A stretch of 64,000 bases of DNA from Candidatus Gastranaerophilales bacterium (GCA_944323395.1 CALUSI010000007.1:34362-98361); one strand, 5' to 3'; counted from the stretch's first letter, positions 39,097-49,651 are shown. Translations and numbers: made by a program. Notes: a model not told the origin generated them from the sequence alone.

Positions 39097-40065
39097 CTAT
39101 CTCAATAATGTAAGTTCCAATAATATTTCACTGGATGCAGACTGTCCTGTTTTTAATTTATACTCTGCATTTATAAGATTTTCTCTTATTTTAAGTAATT
39201 TATCAAGAGAGATTTTTCTCAATTTTTCTTGCATTTTCATTACTACAAACTCATGCAATTTTAGTTTTGAAGCTATATCTTTTGTACTCATTTTCTTTTC
39301 ATAATTTTTAACAAAAACAAAACGTTGAAAATTACTTTGTAAAACAGAAAATATTTCCAAAGGATGTCGCTTCTCGGTTAATAAATCATATTGTTTTAAT
39401 ATTTCATTTTTGTTCCCCTGAATAATTAAATCAGCAAGAATAAAAACATCTTCGGAGGATGTACAATATTTTTTTATTGCATCTTGGTTTATAGCTTTAT
39501 TAGGATGAATAGCAATTTTTAATTTTTCTAATTCAGAGTCTATCAATGTAAGATTAACACCTAACTGTTCGATTAAAAATGAAACATTATCAGAACTAAT
39601 AGTTAAATCTTTTTCTTTTGCCATTTTTAATATTTCTGACTGAAGCTGTTTATCATAACTTCTATATTGTGCAAATTCTCTAACTTGAGAATATTTAGAA
39701 AGTGTCTTATATAATTTTTTTCTTGAATCAGGCTTTTTATTTTCATCTCTTGCTATTTTACACACAAAAATTATATTAACATTATCACTTAAATTTGAAA
39801 GGGCATAGTTAACACTATCAATCTGTTTATCATCAAGACTAATTTTATTACCAATCAAATATTTTTCAATGTTAATAATGGTTAAAGTATTACCAAACAT
39901 TAATGGAGCAGATTGTACACAATCCATAAGGGTATTAAAATCAGGATTATCAAAAACCTTATAAGACATAGACATAAAAGAAGCATCAAGAAGCTCATTT
40001 TTAAGCTTCTTGATTTCTTTTTCCATTAAATATTCTTCTTGTCCGTAAAATAAAAATACTGCCAT
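39097..40065 (-). CDS. holA: DNA polymerase III subunit delta
   Basis: 322 residues. Delta is the wrench of the clamp loader that contacts the beta clamp. Typical features are FLFYGQEEYLMEKEI at the start, a central LTISSDNVSFLIEQLG with LTLIDSELEKL, and the C-terminal helical collar (EIFSVLQSNFQRFVFVKNY, NAEYKLKTGQ). The length matches HolA. It is 5 bp after the ROK kinase and 1 bp before holB. No Shine-Dalgarno is evident, so coupling to the ROK gene is likely. Confidence 0.92.
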   Translation of the reverse strand: MAVFLFYGQEEYLMEKEIKKLKNELLDASFMSMSYKVFDNPDFNTLMDCVQSAPLMFGNTLTIINIEKYLIGNKISLDDKQIDSVNYALSNLSDNVNIIFVCKIARDENKKPDSRKKLYKTLSKYSQVREFAQYRSYDKQLQSEILKMAKEKDLTISSDNVSFLIEQLGVNLTLIDSELEKLKIAIHPNKAINQDAIKKYCTSSEDVFILADLIIQGNKNEILKQYDLLTEKRHPLEIFSVLQSNFQRFVFVKNYEKKMSTKDIASKLKLHEFVVMKMQEKLRKISLDKLLKIRENLINAEYKLKTGQSASSEILLELTLLR

Positions 40066-40070
40066 TTATT

Positions 40071-41024
40071 TTAATTTTCAATTAATAAACTTGCACCAAT
40101 TACACCAGCTGTATTACCCAGTTCAGCATGAACAACTTCAACAGCAGCACCTTGAATAGGCATAGAACGTTTTTTCAAAGTTTCTTTTATCGGTTGGAAT
40201 AACAAATCGCCCGCATCAGCAACACCACCGCCAATAACAATTTTTTCGGGATTCAATAAATTAACAACACTTGCTAAACCAATACCTATATAATTGCCTA
40301 TTATTTCAAATATCTTCTTAGCAACAACATCGCCTTGTTTAGCTGCTTCACAAACTACATAAGGAGTAATTTCATTTTTTGCAAGTTCTCTGTATTTTGT
40401 AGACTTTCCGCCTTTTATGTATTCTTCTGCCATAGCAACAATACTCGGACCTGATGCAAAAGCTTCAAGACAGCCATGATCACCACATCCGCATAAAGGA
40501 CCATTTTCCATTTGTAATTTTATATGTCCTATTTCACCTGCTGCATTACTTGCACCGCGAACAAGTTTTCCATTAACAATTAAACCGGAACCAATACCTG
40601 TACCAACAGTAATACAAATCATATTATTAGCACCTTTACCGGCACCATAATTCAACTCAGCCAAAGCTGCACATCTTACATCATTATCTACTTTTACAGG
40701 TATATTAAATTCTTTTGAAACGATATCAGCAATAGGAATATTAACCCAACCAGGAATATTAGGTGCCAATCTTACAATACCATTGTCACAATCAATCTGC
40801 CCGGGGAATCCAAACCCAATACCTTCAATTGCTTCTTTTGCAACTTTTGATTCTTTTATTACATCACTAATTGCTTTTATAATATTGGATATAGTATATT
40901 CATAACCCATTTCAGCTCTTGTAGGAACTGTATCAGAATATACAATACTCCCATCTTTATCAACCAATGCAACTTTTACATTAGTACCGCCTACATCTAC
41001 CCCTATTCTATATTTTTTTGCCAT
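40071..41024 (-). CDS. ROK-family sugar kinase (glucokinase-like)
   Basis: 317 residues. The ATP-binding GVDVGGTNVKVAL is at the N-terminus. The substrate and zinc motif follows as AGEIGHIKL with CGCGDHGCLEAFASG. These fit the ROK glucokinases of Gram-positive type, which phosphorylate glucose at C6. N-acetylated hexoses remain possible. Cytoplasmic. It is the first gene of a run with holA and holB and has a normal start context. Confidence 0.92.
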   Translation of the reverse strand: MAKKYRIGVDVGGTNVKVALVDKDGSIVYSDTVPTRAEMGYEYTISNIIKAISDVIKESKVAKEAIEGIGFGFPGQIDCDNGIVRLAPNIPGWVNIPIADIVSKEFNIPVKVDNDVRCAALAELNYGAGKGANNMICITVGTGIGSGLIVNGKLVRGASNAAGEIGHIKLQMENGPLCGCGDHGCLEAFASGPSIVAMAEEYIKGGKSTKYRELAKNEITPYVVCEAAKQGDVVAKKIFEIIGNYIGIGLASVVNLLNPEKIVIGGGVADAGDLLFQPIKETLKKRSMPIQGAAVEVVHAELGNTAGVIGASLLIEN

Positions 41025-41122
41025 ACCAGCCTTTAACTCCTTAGAACATTAACTACCTAAAAAAAATGATAGCACAAAAACATCTTTGTTTTACAAATAA
41101 TTTAGGTTGTTTTGTATTAAAT

Positions 41123-41713
41123 CTATATAACTTTATCAATCAAACCGTACTCTACAGCTTCTTGAGCAGACATATAGTTATCTCTTTCTGTATCTGCATA
41201 TATTTTTTCTATAGATTGCCCTGTATGTTCCGCTAAAAGAGTATTAAGTTCTTTTTTCATTCTCAGAATTTCTTTAGCTTCAATTTCAATATCTGTAGCT
41301 TGACCTTGAGCACCGCCTAAAGGTTGATGAATCATTATTCTTGCACTCGGAAGTGCCATTCTTTTACCTTTTGTTCCGCCTGATAATAGGAATGCACCCA
41401 TTGAAGCTGCTTCTCCTAAACAAATTGTACAAACATCAGCACGAACATGTTTCATAGTATCATAGATTGCCATACCTGCAGTTATAACACCTCCGGGACT
41501 ATTAATATACATCATAATATCCTTTTCCGAATTTTCTGCATCTAAAACTAACAATTGTGCAACAATCGAATTAGCCATTTCATCATCAATTTCTTCACCC
41601 AAGAAAATAATTCTTTCTCTTAATAATCTTGAGAAAATATCAAAAGACTTTTCTCCTCTTGATGATGCTTCTATAACCGTTGGTATATAACTTAAAACTG
41701 TTTTTTTATCCAT
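41123..41713 (-). CDS. clpP: ATP-dependent Clp protease proteolytic subunit
   Basis: 196 residues from ATG 41713, chosen for GAGG 7 nt upstream and the usual ClpP length; an upstream in-frame start at 41764 is less likely. The catalytic Ser is in [11 protein letters not shown], His in [15 protein letters not shown], and Asp in [13 protein letters not shown]. It forms the tetradecameric chamber used with ClpX or ClpA/C ATPases. The propeptide region is short. It is divergent from the 180-aa gene, with facing promoters. Confidence 0.97.
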   Translation of the reverse strand: MDKKTVLSYIPTVIEASSRGEKSFDIFSRLLRERIIFLGEEIDDEMANSIVAQLLVLDAENSEKDIMMYINSPGGVITAGMAIYDTMKHVRADVCTICLGEAASMGAFLLSGGTKGKRMALPSARIMIHQPLGGAQGQATDIEIEAKEILRMKKELNTLLAEHTGQSIEKIYADTERDNYMSAQEAVEYGLIDKVI

Positions 41714-41737
41714 AACAACCTCGTTCTTAATATGAAT

Positions 41738-41768
41738 ATTATAAACCAAAATTGATAAATTCATACAA
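41738..41768 (-). promoter_or_regulatory. Promoter for clpP
   Basis: Read on the minus strand, TTGTAT (41768-41763) and TATAAT (41743-41738) are 19 bp apart. It overlaps the promoter of the divergent gene. Confidence 0.4.
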
Positions 41769-41781
41769 AATCTGATAAAAT
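41752..41781 (+). promoter_or_regulatory. Promoter for the 180-aa gene and FlhA-C-like gene
   Basis: TTGATA (41752-41757) and TAAAAT (41776-41781) are 18 bp apart, with a TGA extended -10. AAGGA and the ATG at 41802 follow closely. Confidence 0.5.
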
Positions 41782-41801
41782 ATCATCCTAAGGAATTAAT
41801 A

Positions 41802-42344
41802 ATGATAATTGATAATAATTTAATTGCAAATGATTTTGATTTCATGACGGATTTTAATAGCATAAACAGGCATTTTAATAACCCGATATATCCATCAGGT
41901 GTTTATGATAAAGAAAAACCCCAATATAAAAACGGTCCTGAATCCAGCCAATATCCAAACTTAACACTTCCGTGCAAATTATATGATGAATGGGGAAATA
42001 CTATTCAAGATGGGTATTATATGGTTGTACTGTCACAAGACATGAAATTTCTTGAACTATACCAAAGCAATAAAATAAAAGCCCGTGTAAGAGTAATGAA
42101 ATTAGTAGAAAAAATGTATACTCAAGAAGAATTAAATGAAGAAACAGAAATAATAGGAAGGCTACGAACAGCTCAAGCAAAGCAAAAACTAAAAAAAATA
42201 AGAGAAGCAGAAGAAGAATTGATTGCATTTAAAGAACGCGTTGCTGCAAATTCTTACGCTACAATTGAAGATTCAGGAAAGGGTTACTATATATTAAAAT
42301 ATAATTGCAATGGAAAACAAGCAACTGGCTTTATTCAAAAATAA
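41802..42344 (+). CDS. Unknown 180-aa protein with central coiled coil
   Basis: 180 residues, AAGGA before the ATG. Residues 1-90 look globular (NLTLPCKLYDEWGNTIQDGY, MVVLSQDMKFLELYQ). Residues about 100-145 are a Glu/Lys/Ala-rich helix of coiled-coil type, and the end is beta-like (GKGYYILKYNCNGKQATGF). No signal peptide or TM helix is present. I do not recognise the family. It is 58 bp upstream of the FlhA-C-like gene on the same strand, so it is the natural candidate for its partner. Confidence 0.65.
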   Translation: MIIDNNLIANDFDFMTDFNSINRHFNNPIYPSGVYDKEKPQYKNGPESSQYPNLTLPCKLYDEWGNTIQDGYYMVVLSQDMKFLELYQSNKIKARVRVMKLVEKMYTQEELNEETEIIGRLRTAQAKQKLKKIREAEEELIAFKERVAANSYATIEDSGKGYYILKYNCNGKQATGFIQK

Positions 42345-42402
42345 ATTTCAAAATTACAATAAAAATGTTATCATTTATTTAAAATAGAAAAAAGGATTGA
42401 AA

Positions 42403-43869
42403 ATGTACAAACCAACAAGAAATGTATATACAATAAGAACTTCACCATATAACGATAATGAAAAGCTTGAAAATCTTTTGAATGAAATGTCAAAAGATGG
42501 TTGGGATGTATACTCAATCCAGGAAATAGAAAATGATGAAGGTATTTTCTATAATTGTATATTCATAAAAGAAACAGAAAATGAAGACAATTCATTGAAT
42601 GAAAATGATGACTTACTAAACTTCAAATCAAGGATTGAAAGAATTATCAATCCTGAACTTGACCCTTATGAACTATGCGTTGATATACAAAAGAAAATAA
42701 AAGAAAAAAGACAAAAAATAGCACAAGTCAAATCATTAATAGATGAAACGTCAGAAGATTCAAGAGCTATTCTAAACGCTGAAATTTCAAAACATATTGA
42801 TGAACTTGATGATTTAAAGAAGAAACTTTCAAAAGTAATCAATCCCAATATTATGGAACAAAAACTGGGAGAACAGAAACTTACACTTTCTATATCAGAA
42901 GAATTAATAGAAATTCTTGATAATGACAATGAATACAATATTCTTACGCAAATTGTTCTTATAAGACAAAATCTGACAGAAAGCTTAGGTTATATAATTC
43001 CGAAAATCAAAATAGAAGTTGATGATACTTTAGATGAAAATGAATTTTCAATAAAGGTAAGAGGCATTCCTGTAATAACTTCTAAAGCATATTGTAATTA
43101 CACTATGTTTTATGAAAATGAATTAAAAATAGATAAACTTCCTGATAATTCATTTAAAAGCAAAGATACGGTTACAGGTTTAAATACAGTATGGATAAAG
43201 GAAGAAAAAGCAAAAGATTTTTGGGCAAAAGGACTTGATGCTACAGACTATATTGCTCATTTAATAGAATATACAGTTACAAAATATATTGATGATATTT
43301 TCGACTACTCAGACATCAACAGATATATTGAAATAGTAGGGAATCAAAACCTTTATCTTATTGAAAATATTATTCCTGATTATATGTCTGTTGCAGAATT
43401 AAAGTATATTCTTACAAGCCTCATTAAAGAAAAAGTATCAATAAAAGATATTGTATACATATTTGAAAAAATCAATGATTTTGCTGACGAAACAAATAAA
43501 GAAGAACTCTTAGAAAGAATAAGAGTATCATTAGCAAGACAAATAAGTGCATCTTTATGTAATGGAAAAGATAAAAATATATATGCTTATGAGTTGTCTG
43601 CAAATAGTATCAAATCGTTTATCGGAGATAAAAATGTTCAAGATGAAGTTATAAGAATTGAAAGCACAAAAATAGAAGAAATTGTAAGAAATTTAAAAGA
43701 AAAAGTAGAACAAAATACACCAGAAACTAAAGAAATAATATTAATTGCACCAATGAAAGTAAGACATATTATATATTTAATACTTTCGCAAATGATCTCA
43801 AATATAAAAGTAATAGCAAGGGAAGAACTCTTATATGAATATCCGCTTAATATAATAAGCACAATATAA
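42403..43869 (+). CDS. Soluble protein with an FlhA/SctV cytoplasmic domain but no membrane domain
   Basis: 488 residues from ATG 42403 after AAAGGA; an in-frame TTG lies two codons before. Residues 1-56 resemble a DUF4177-like fold (LLNEMSKDGWDVYSIQEI). Residues 70-150 are coiled coil. From about 159 to the end it follows the C-terminal export-gate domain of FlhA: LGYIIPKIKIEVDDTLDENE, SIKVRGIPVI, TGLNTVWIKEE, LDATDYIAHLIEYTVTKY, IIPDYMSVAELKYILTSLI, VSIKDIVYIFEKINDFA and ARQISASL. The eight-helix membrane half of FlhA is absent. In FlhA this domain forms a nonameric ring that docks substrates and chaperones. No flagellar gene is nearby. Confidence 0.85.
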   Translation: MYKPTRNVYTIRTSPYNDNEKLENLLNEMSKDGWDVYSIQEIENDEGIFYNCIFIKETENEDNSLNENDDLLNFKSRIERIINPELDPYELCVDIQKKIKEKRQKIAQVKSLIDETSEDSRAILNAEISKHIDELDDLKKKLSKVINPNIMEQKLGEQKLTLSISEELIEILDNDNEYNILTQIVLIRQNLTESLGYIIPKIKIEVDDTLDENEFSIKVRGIPVITSKAYCNYTMFYENELKIDKLPDNSFKSKDTVTGLNTVWIKEEKAKDFWAKGLDATDYIAHLIEYTVTKYIDDIFDYSDINRYIEIVGNQNLYLIENIIPDYMSVAELKYILTSLIKEKVSIKDIVYIFEKINDFADETNKEELLERIRVSLARQISASLCNGKDKNIYAYELSANSIKSFIGDKNVQDEVIRIESTKIEEIVRNLKEKVEQNTPETKEIILIAPMKVRHIIYLILSQMISNIKVIAREELLYEYPLNIISTI

Positions 43870-43877
43870 AATATTTA

Positions 43878-44108
43878 TTATTGCTTATTATATAAATTTT
43901 GAGCCATGCAACTATTTAAACTGCGTCTAAGATTCATCAATCGAACATTCATCTGATTCTTTAAGTTCTGACATCTTATAGTATCTGCTATTATGTTAAA
44001 ATCCATATCTGAAAGAGAATTATGTCTAACTGTTGTATGAATATAATCATTTGAGTTATTTGTTTTCTCTGCGTGATTCAAACTAAAATTAATAGGTGAA
44101 ACTTTCAT
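43878..44108 (-). CDS. Small protein with MKVSPIN N-terminus
   Basis: 76 residues, AAGGA upstream of the ATG. The N-terminus MKVSPINFSL matches the signature of other small proteins (MKVNAVNIQ, MQINRISVS). The rest is a hydrophilic, probably helical chain (LKNQMNVRLMNLRRSLNSC) with no TM helix. It is convergent with the FlhA-C-like gene, 8 bp apart. Function unknown. Confidence 0.55.
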   Translation of the reverse strand: MKVSPINFSLNHAEKTNNSNDYIHTTVRHNSLSDMDFNIIADTIRCQNLKNQMNVRLMNLRRSLNSCMAQNLYNKQ

Positions 44109-44305
44109 TTATTTTTTCCTTACTTGTTTGTATATTATAATACACAAACAATTTCTTGAATAATTAAATCTTAGTTTTACTAAAAATTGTAATTTTTCTT
44201 TTTTGATTTAATAATAAATAAAATTTACATATATTAATATTGTTTTTTTAATAAAAATATTTAAGATTAACAAAATCTATGCTAGCATATAACGAAGGAG
44301 TATTT

Positions 44306-46018
44306 ATGGATATAGAGGGAATTATTAAGACGGCAAAAGGTGTAGAAGAAGCAGATTTAGTAATCAAAAATGCACAGATTATAAATGTTTTATCTGAAGA
44401 AATATATACAGCAGATATTGCGATTAAAGACGGAATAATAGCAGGTATAGAGAATAACTATAAAGGTAAAAACGAAATTGATGCAAAAGGGAAATACGTA
44501 AGTCCATCATTTATAGATGGACACGTGCACATTGAAAGTTCAATGTTACAACCATCTGAATATGCAAAAATGGTAGTACCTACAGGCACAACAACAATCG
44601 TTGCAGATCCGCATGAAATATCAAACGTAATTGGTCTTCACGGAATAAGTTTTATGCGTGAAGCATCTAAAAATTTACCATTAGATATATATATGACTCT
44701 TCCATCTTGCGTACCGGCTACTCCATATGAAACGTCAGGTTTTGAATTAAACAGTTATGATTTATCACTTTTAATAGATAGTCCTTGGGTTTTAGGTCTT
44801 GCAGAAATGATGAACTACCCGGGTGTTGTAAATCTTGATAAAGAAGTTCTCTCTAAAATAAAACTTGCTCTTGAAAAAAGAAAAAGAATAGATGGACATG
44901 CACCATATTTATCAGGTAAAGATTTATGTGCTTATGTTGCTTCAGGTGTTTCATCAGATCATGAATGCACAAACCCATCTGAAGCAATTGAAAAATTAAG
45001 ACTTGGAATGTATTTAATGGTAAGAGAAGGAAGTGCAGCTAAAGATTTAGATACATTAATTCCTGTATTAAAAGAATTTCCGACAAGAAAATGTATTTTT
45101 GTAACAGATGACCGTTATCCATCTGCCTTAAAGGAACACATAAATATGATGGTAAGAAGAGCTGTTGAAAAAGGCATAAATCCAATCAAAGCAATTCAAA
45201 TGGCAAGTATAAATACAGCAGAATATTTTGGATTAAAAAATCTTGGAGCAATTGCTCCCGGATATAAGGCAGATTTATTACTACTGGATAATTTAGAGAC
45301 ATTCAAACCTCAAACCGTAATAAAAAATGGAAATATTGTTGCTCAAAACGGCAAAATTACTACTAATATTGATAGTAAAAATATTTCTTCACTCAGAGGC
45401 ACAGTCAATATAAGATGGCTAGAGAAAGAAGATATTAAGATTAAAGCACTATCAAATAAAGTAAAAACAATTGAAGTAACAGACGGTCAATTAGTAACAA
45501 AATGCATTGAAGGAAAGATAAATATACAAGACGGATATGCACAAAGTAATCTTGATGAAGATATTTTAAAAATCCTTGTAATCGAAAGACATAAAGCGAG
45601 CGGTAATATAGGCAAAGGATTTGTTAAAGGTTTCGGACTCAAATCAGGAGCTATTGCTTCAACTGTTGCACACGATTCACATAATATGATTGTAATCGGA
45701 ACAAATGATGATGATATGTTCAAAGCGATAAAAGAACTTGTAAAATCTCAAGGTGGAAAAGTAATAGTAAAAGACGGCGAAGTTTTAGCCAAACTTGAAC
45801 TACCAATAGCAGGTATAATGTCTGAAGAAAGTTCTGATACTGTTATAAGAAAAAGCGAAGAATTAAAAAATGCCGAAAAACTTATCGGTTGTTCATTGCA
45901 AGAACCATTTATGACAATGGCGTTTCTTTCTTTATCGGTAATTCCGGAACTAAAACTTACAGATAAAGGACTTATGGATGTTTTAAATAATAAATTTACA
46001 GAATTATTTGTTAATTAA
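44306..46018 (+). CDS. ade: Adenine deaminase
   Basis: 570 residues from ATG 44306 with GAAGGAG upstream; an in-frame upstream ATG at 44279 is less likely. It converts adenine to hypoxanthine in purine salvage. Amidohydrolase motifs are FIDGHVHIESSM, VADPHEISNV, DGHAPYL and SDHECTNPSEA. The C-terminal half has VAHDSHNMIVIGTND, typical of this family. The length matches B. subtilis AdeC (about 577). The 197-bp upstream region shows no purine riboswitch that I can recognise. Confidence 0.96.
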   Translation: MDIEGIIKTAKGVEEADLVIKNAQIINVLSEEIYTADIAIKDGIIAGIENNYKGKNEIDAKGKYVSPSFIDGHVHIESSMLQPSEYAKMVVPTGTTTIVADPHEISNVIGLHGISFMREASKNLPLDIYMTLPSCVPATPYETSGFELNSYDLSLLIDSPWVLGLAEMMNYPGVVNLDKEVLSKIKLALEKRKRIDGHAPYLSGKDLCAYVASGVSSDHECTNPSEAIEKLRLGMYLMVREGSAAKDLDTLIPVLKEFPTRKCIFVTDDRYPSALKEHINMMVRRAVEKGINPIKAIQMASINTAEYFGLKNLGAIAPGYKADLLLLDNLETFKPQTVIKNGNIVAQNGKITTNIDSKNISSLRGTVNIRWLEKEDIKIKALSNKVKTIEVTDGQLVTKCIEGKINIQDGYAQSNLDEDILKILVIERHKASGNIGKGFVKGFGLKSGAIASTVAHDSHNMIVIGTNDDDMFKAIKELVKSQGGKVIVKDGEVLAKLELPIAGIMSEESSDTVIRKSEELKNAEKLIGCSLQEPFMTMAFLSLSVIPELKLTDKGLMDVLNNKFTELFVN

Positions 46019-46153
46019 GAATGTTCCGTATTTTATATAATTATCCATTAAATATCTATCTAAACCTAATACATTATAGAAATTATTTAGCGCAAGATAA
46101 CTCGATATAAATATATAAATAATCGAAATTAATAATATAATTTTGTCACTAAA
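46019..46153. other. Intergenic region after ade
   Basis: 135 bp of AT-rich DNA between convergent genes. I see no clear hairpin or gene in it. Confidence 0.3.
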
Positions 46154-46603
46154 TTAACTTATAACTGGAGCGTTAATAATAAAAGTAACCGGACCGTTAT
46201 TTAAAAGGTTTATCTGCATATGAGCCCCAAAAACTCCTGTTTTAACAGGAACTTCATTTTCTTTCACTTTTGAAATAAAATATTCATACATTATTTTAGC
46301 TTCATCAGGCTTCATTGCATTATCAAAACTTGGACGAGTTCCCTTTTTTATATCTGCACATAAAGTAAACTGAGAAACTATAAGCATCTCACCATTAATA
46401 TCTTTTATAGAAAGATTCATCTTCTCATTCTCGTCAGGAAAACATCTTAATGCACAAAGCTTATTAGCAAGCCAATCAGCTTGTTCTTTTGTATCATCCT
46501 TTTCCGCACCAAACAGAACCAAATACCCCCTATCTATTGAACTGAATAATTCATTTTCAATAGTAACAGAAGCATTATCTACTCTTTGAACTACAAGTTT
46601 CAT
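46154..46603 (-). CDS. dtd: D-aminoacyl-tRNA deacylase
   Basis: 149 residues. It removes D-amino acids and glycine mischarged on tRNA. The family motifs SQFTLCADIKKGTRPSFDNA and NNGPVTFIINA (the GPxT site) are intact, and the length is standard. The ATG overlaps the stop of ridA (TAATG). It is the last gene of gyrA-ridA-dtd, an operon mixing topology and quality-control functions. Confidence 0.97.
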   Translation of the reverse strand: MKLVVQRVDNASVTIENELFSSIDRGYLVLFGAEKDDTKEQADWLANKLCALRCFPDENEKMNLSIKDINGEMLIVSQFTLCADIKKGTRPSFDNAMKPDEAKIMYEYFISKVKENEVPVKTGVFGAHMQINLLNNGPVTFIINAPVIS

Positions 46604-46977
46604 TACTTAACCGCAATTACTTCTATTTCAACTAAAGCACCTTTAGGCAATTCTTTTGCAGCAACACAAGAACGAGCTGGTTTTGAAACAAAAGCTTTTT
46701 CATATAAAGAATTAAATACTGCAAAATCTTTCATTTCTGCAATAAAACAAGTTGTTTTTACAACATCTTCAAAACCGTATCCTGCAGCTTCAAGTAATCC
46801 TTTTATATTCTTTAGTATCTGATTTGTTTGCTCTTCAATTGTTCCACCAATAAACTCGTTAGTTTCCGGATTAATTGCAATCTGACCTGAACAATATAAT
46901 GTATTTCCGCACTGATAAGCTTGAGAATAAGGTCCTATTGCTTTTGGAGCCTTATCTGTTGAGATAATTTTATTCAT
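46603..46977 (-). CDS. ridA: RidA family reactive intermediate/imine deaminase
   Basis: 124 residues from ATG 46977, with AGGAG 9 nt upstream. RidA hydrolyses reactive enamine/imine intermediates released by PLP enzymes such as serine dehydratases. The signature [19 protein letters not shown] is at the N-terminus, and the catalytic Arg is in [21 protein letters not shown]. The serine dehydratase here (60122-61688) is of the Fe-S type and does not itself make 2-aminoacrylate via PLP. The gene start overlaps the gyrA stop by 8 nt. Confidence 0.96.
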   Translation of the reverse strand: MNKIISTDKAPKAIGPYSQAYQCGNTLYCSGQIAINPETNEFIGGTIEEQTNQILKNIKGLLEAAGYGFEDVVKTTCFIAEMKDFAVFNSLYEKAFVSKPARSCVAAKELPKGALVEIEVIAVK

Positions 46978-49513
46978 TATCAATATCTCCTAACTTATTT
47001 TGTATTGCTTGTTCTACATTTTCACTCATTGTTTCTTCACTGTATGAATCCTTAGTATCAGTAACAACAATTTTATTTACAGCCATTACAGAATCATTTT
47101 CCATTAAGTTTTGAATTCTAACACCTGTTGCAGGTCTGCCTTGTCGTGATACATCACTTGCCTTAATTCTTGAAACTATACCGTTTTGAGTAACCACCAT
47201 AATTTCATCATCTTCTTCTACTACAGTTAAAGCAACTAATCTTGATGAAGCTGATTTAAACTTTGTTGCAATTAAGCCAATACCGCCTCTGTTTTGAGGT
47301 CTGAATTCTGACATTTTTGAACGTTTACCAAATCCGTCAGATGTTACAACCAATAAATCAGCATCAAAGTTTCTTGGTATAATATCACAACCGATAATTG
47401 TATCAGCCGTTCTCAATTTCATTGAATTTACACCTCTTGCGCTTCTGCCCAAAGGTCTTAAATCATCAATAGCAAATCTTATTGCCATACCACAGCTTGT
47501 AGCAATAAATACTTCATCAGAATTATTTGCTTGTTTTACCCAATTCAAACTGTCACCTTCTTCAAGTCCTATAGCTATTATGCCGTTCTTTCTTATTGAA
47601 GCAAAGTTATCCAAACCAATTCTCTTTATATAACCTTTCTTAGTTAGCATAATAAGATTTGAATTAGGATCAAAATTTGAAACAGGAACAACTGCTGTTA
47701 TTTGTTCATCTTGTTCAAGCGGTAATACGTTTATTATAGGAAGACCTTTTGCTTGTCTTGATCCTTCAGGGAAATCATATACATTCAAGCTATAAACGGT
47801 ACCTTTACTTGAGAAGAACAATACTTTATCATGCATCATTGCAGTGAAGAAGTGTCCTACATCATCGTCTTCTTTTGTTTTTATTCCGCCCTTACCTCTT
47901 GTTGCGCGGTTTTGACGTTCAAATACATCTAAAGAAATACGTTTAATATAACCTTGACGAGTTATAAATACTGCCATTGGTATATTTGGAGTCAAATCTT
48001 CTATTGTCATTTCATCCGCTTCAGGAAGAATTTGAGTTTTTCTGTCATCTCCATATTTTTCTTTATCTTCATTTAATTCTTGTTTTATCAGAGTTAGAAC
48101 TTTATTTCTATCAGCTAGTAATTCTTCATATTCTTGAATTTTCTTTTTCAATTCTTCATACTCAGCCTTAATTTTATCTTGTTCCAAACCTGTTAAACGT
48201 CTTAATTGCATTTCCAAAATAGCATTAGCCTGATCAACATCAAGACCGAATTTGGACATAAGACCTATTCTTGCTTCATCTGCTGTTTTAGATTTTTTAA
48301 TTAACTCAATAACATCATCCAAGCTTGCTAAAGCAATTAATAACCCTTCTAAAATATGGGCTCTCATTTTTGCTTTCTTCAAGAAGAATAAAGTTCTTCT
48401 TGTAATAATTTCAACTCTGTGTTCAATAAACTCATTAAGAACTTCTAATAAATTCATTAATCTTGGCTGTTGACCAACTAAAGCCAACATATTAACCCCA
48501 AAAGTAGCTGTCAATTGAGTATATTTATAAAGATTATTTCTGACGACTTCAGGTTTTGCATCACGTTTAAGTTCTATAACAATTCTCATACCATCGCGGT
48601 CAGATTCATCACGTATATCAGATATACCATCAATTTTTTTGTCTCTAACGAGTTCTGCAATTTTGGTTATTAAAGCAGCTTTATTTACCTGATATGGAAT
48701 TTCAGTAACAACAATAGCTGTTCTTGATTGACGTCCACCACCTGCCGGAATTTCTTCAAATGTTGATATCGCAGACATTTTTATAGAACCACGACCTGTA
48801 GCATAGGCTTTTCTGATTTCAGAAACACCAATAATACTTGCCCCTGTAGGGAAATCAGGACCTTTTACATGGTGCATAAGTTCATCAATTGTCAAATTAG
48901 GGTTATCAATCAACGCAATAGTACCGTCAACTATTTCGCATAAGTTATGTGGCGGAACATTTGTGGCCATACCTACCGCAATACCCGAAACACCATTTAA
49001 CAGTAGCATAGGTAATCTGACTGGTAAAACAGAAGGCTCTTCAAGTGAACCGTCAAAGTTCGGAACAAAATCAACTGTTTCACAATCAATATCAGCAAGC
49101 ATAGAAGTTGTAATTTTATGCATTCTGGCTTCCGTATACCTCATAGCTGCAGCACCGTCACCATCGACACTACCAAAGTTACCATGCCCGTCTACAGTAA
49201 GATATCTTGTTGAAAAATCCTGTGCCATTCTTACTAAAGATTCATAAACAGCTGTGTCACCGTGGGGGTGATATTTACCTAAAACTTCACCAACGATTCT
49301 CGCACACTTTTTGAATGGTTTATCAGGTGTCATACCAAGTTCATTCATTGCAAATAGAATACGTCTGTGAACAGGTTTTAAACCATCTCTAACATCAGGA
49401 AGTGCTCTACCTATAATTACAGACATTGCATAATCTATATAACATTGCTTCATTTGTTCACGTATATTAACCGGAACAATTTTTCCATCTTCAAAAAAAT
49501 TCTGTTGAGCCAA
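46970..49513 (-). CDS. gyrA: DNA gyrase subunit A
   Basis: 847 residues from a TTG start at 49513, supported by AAGGGG 8 nt upstream and the expected N-terminus ([19 protein letters not shown]). It cuts and rejoins DNA in gyrase. The active-site Tyr is in AMRYTEARM. Six C-terminal pinwheel blades are visible, and the first carries an unusual GyrA-box-like [10 protein letters not shown]. The positions equal to E. coli Ser83 and Asp87 are Thr and Glu (GDTAVYES). A promoter lies at 49581-49608. ridA and dtd follow. Confidence 0.98.
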   Translation of the reverse strand: MAQQNFFEDGKIVPVNIREQMKQCYIDYAMSVIIGRALPDVRDGLKPVHRRILFAMNELGMTPDKPFKKCARIVGEVLGKYHPHGDTAVYESLVRMAQDFSTRYLTVDGHGNFGSVDGDGAAAMRYTEARMHKITTSMLADIDCETVDFVPNFDGSLEEPSVLPVRLPMLLLNGVSGIAVGMATNVPPHNLCEIVDGTIALIDNPNLTIDELMHHVKGPDFPTGASIIGVSEIRKAYATGRGSIKMSAISTFEEIPAGGGRQSRTAIVVTEIPYQVNKAALITKIAELVRDKKIDGISDIRDESDRDGMRIVIELKRDAKPEVVRNNLYKYTQLTATFGVNMLALVGQQPRLMNLLEVLNEFIEHRVEIITRRTLFFLKKAKMRAHILEGLLIALASLDDVIELIKKSKTADEARIGLMSKFGLDVDQANAILEMQLRRLTGLEQDKIKAEYEELKKKIQEYEELLADRNKVLTLIKQELNEDKEKYGDDRKTQILPEADEMTIEDLTPNIPMAVFITRQGYIKRISLDVFERQNRATRGKGGIKTKEDDDVGHFFTAMMHDKVLFFSSKGTVYSLNVYDFPEGSRQAKGLPIINVLPLEQDEQITAVVPVSNFDPNSNLIMLTKKGYIKRIGLDNFASIRKNGIIAIGLEEGDSLNWVKQANNSDEVFIATSCGMAIRFAIDDLRPLGRSARGVNSMKLRTADTIIGCDIIPRNFDADLLVVTSDGFGKRSKMSEFRPQNRGGIGLIATKFKSASSRLVALTVVEEDDEIMVVTQNGIVSRIKASDVSRQGRPATGVRIQNLMENDSVMAVNKIVVTDTKDSYSEETMSENVEQAIQNKLGDIDNE

Positions 49514-49580
49514 AACTTATACCCCTTTATGACAATTTATTATTAAATTTCTCACTCTCTCAAAAGTTCATGATACCTAT

Positions 49581-49608
49581 ATTGTAACACAAACAAGCTT
49601 TTGAGCAA
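49581..49608 (-). promoter_or_regulatory. Promoter for gyrA-ridA-dtd
   Basis: Read on the minus strand, TTGCTC (49608-49603) and TACAAT (49586-49581) are 16 bp apart. The leader would be about 60 nt. Confidence 0.5.
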
Positions 49609-49651
49609 ATTATTAACAATCTTAGTTCTTAATCTTTTTCAATATAAAATC

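Noticed and set aside
44109..44305. Possible purine riboswitch before adenine deaminase
   Set aside because: The region is AT-rich and lacks the conserved junction and loop sequences of purine riboswitches.
46970..49513. Quinolone-resistance mutation in gyrA (Thr and Glu at positions equal to Ser83 and Asp87)
   Set aside because: Thr at this position is wild type in several lineages and Glu is conservative, so the sequence alone is no evidence of resistance.
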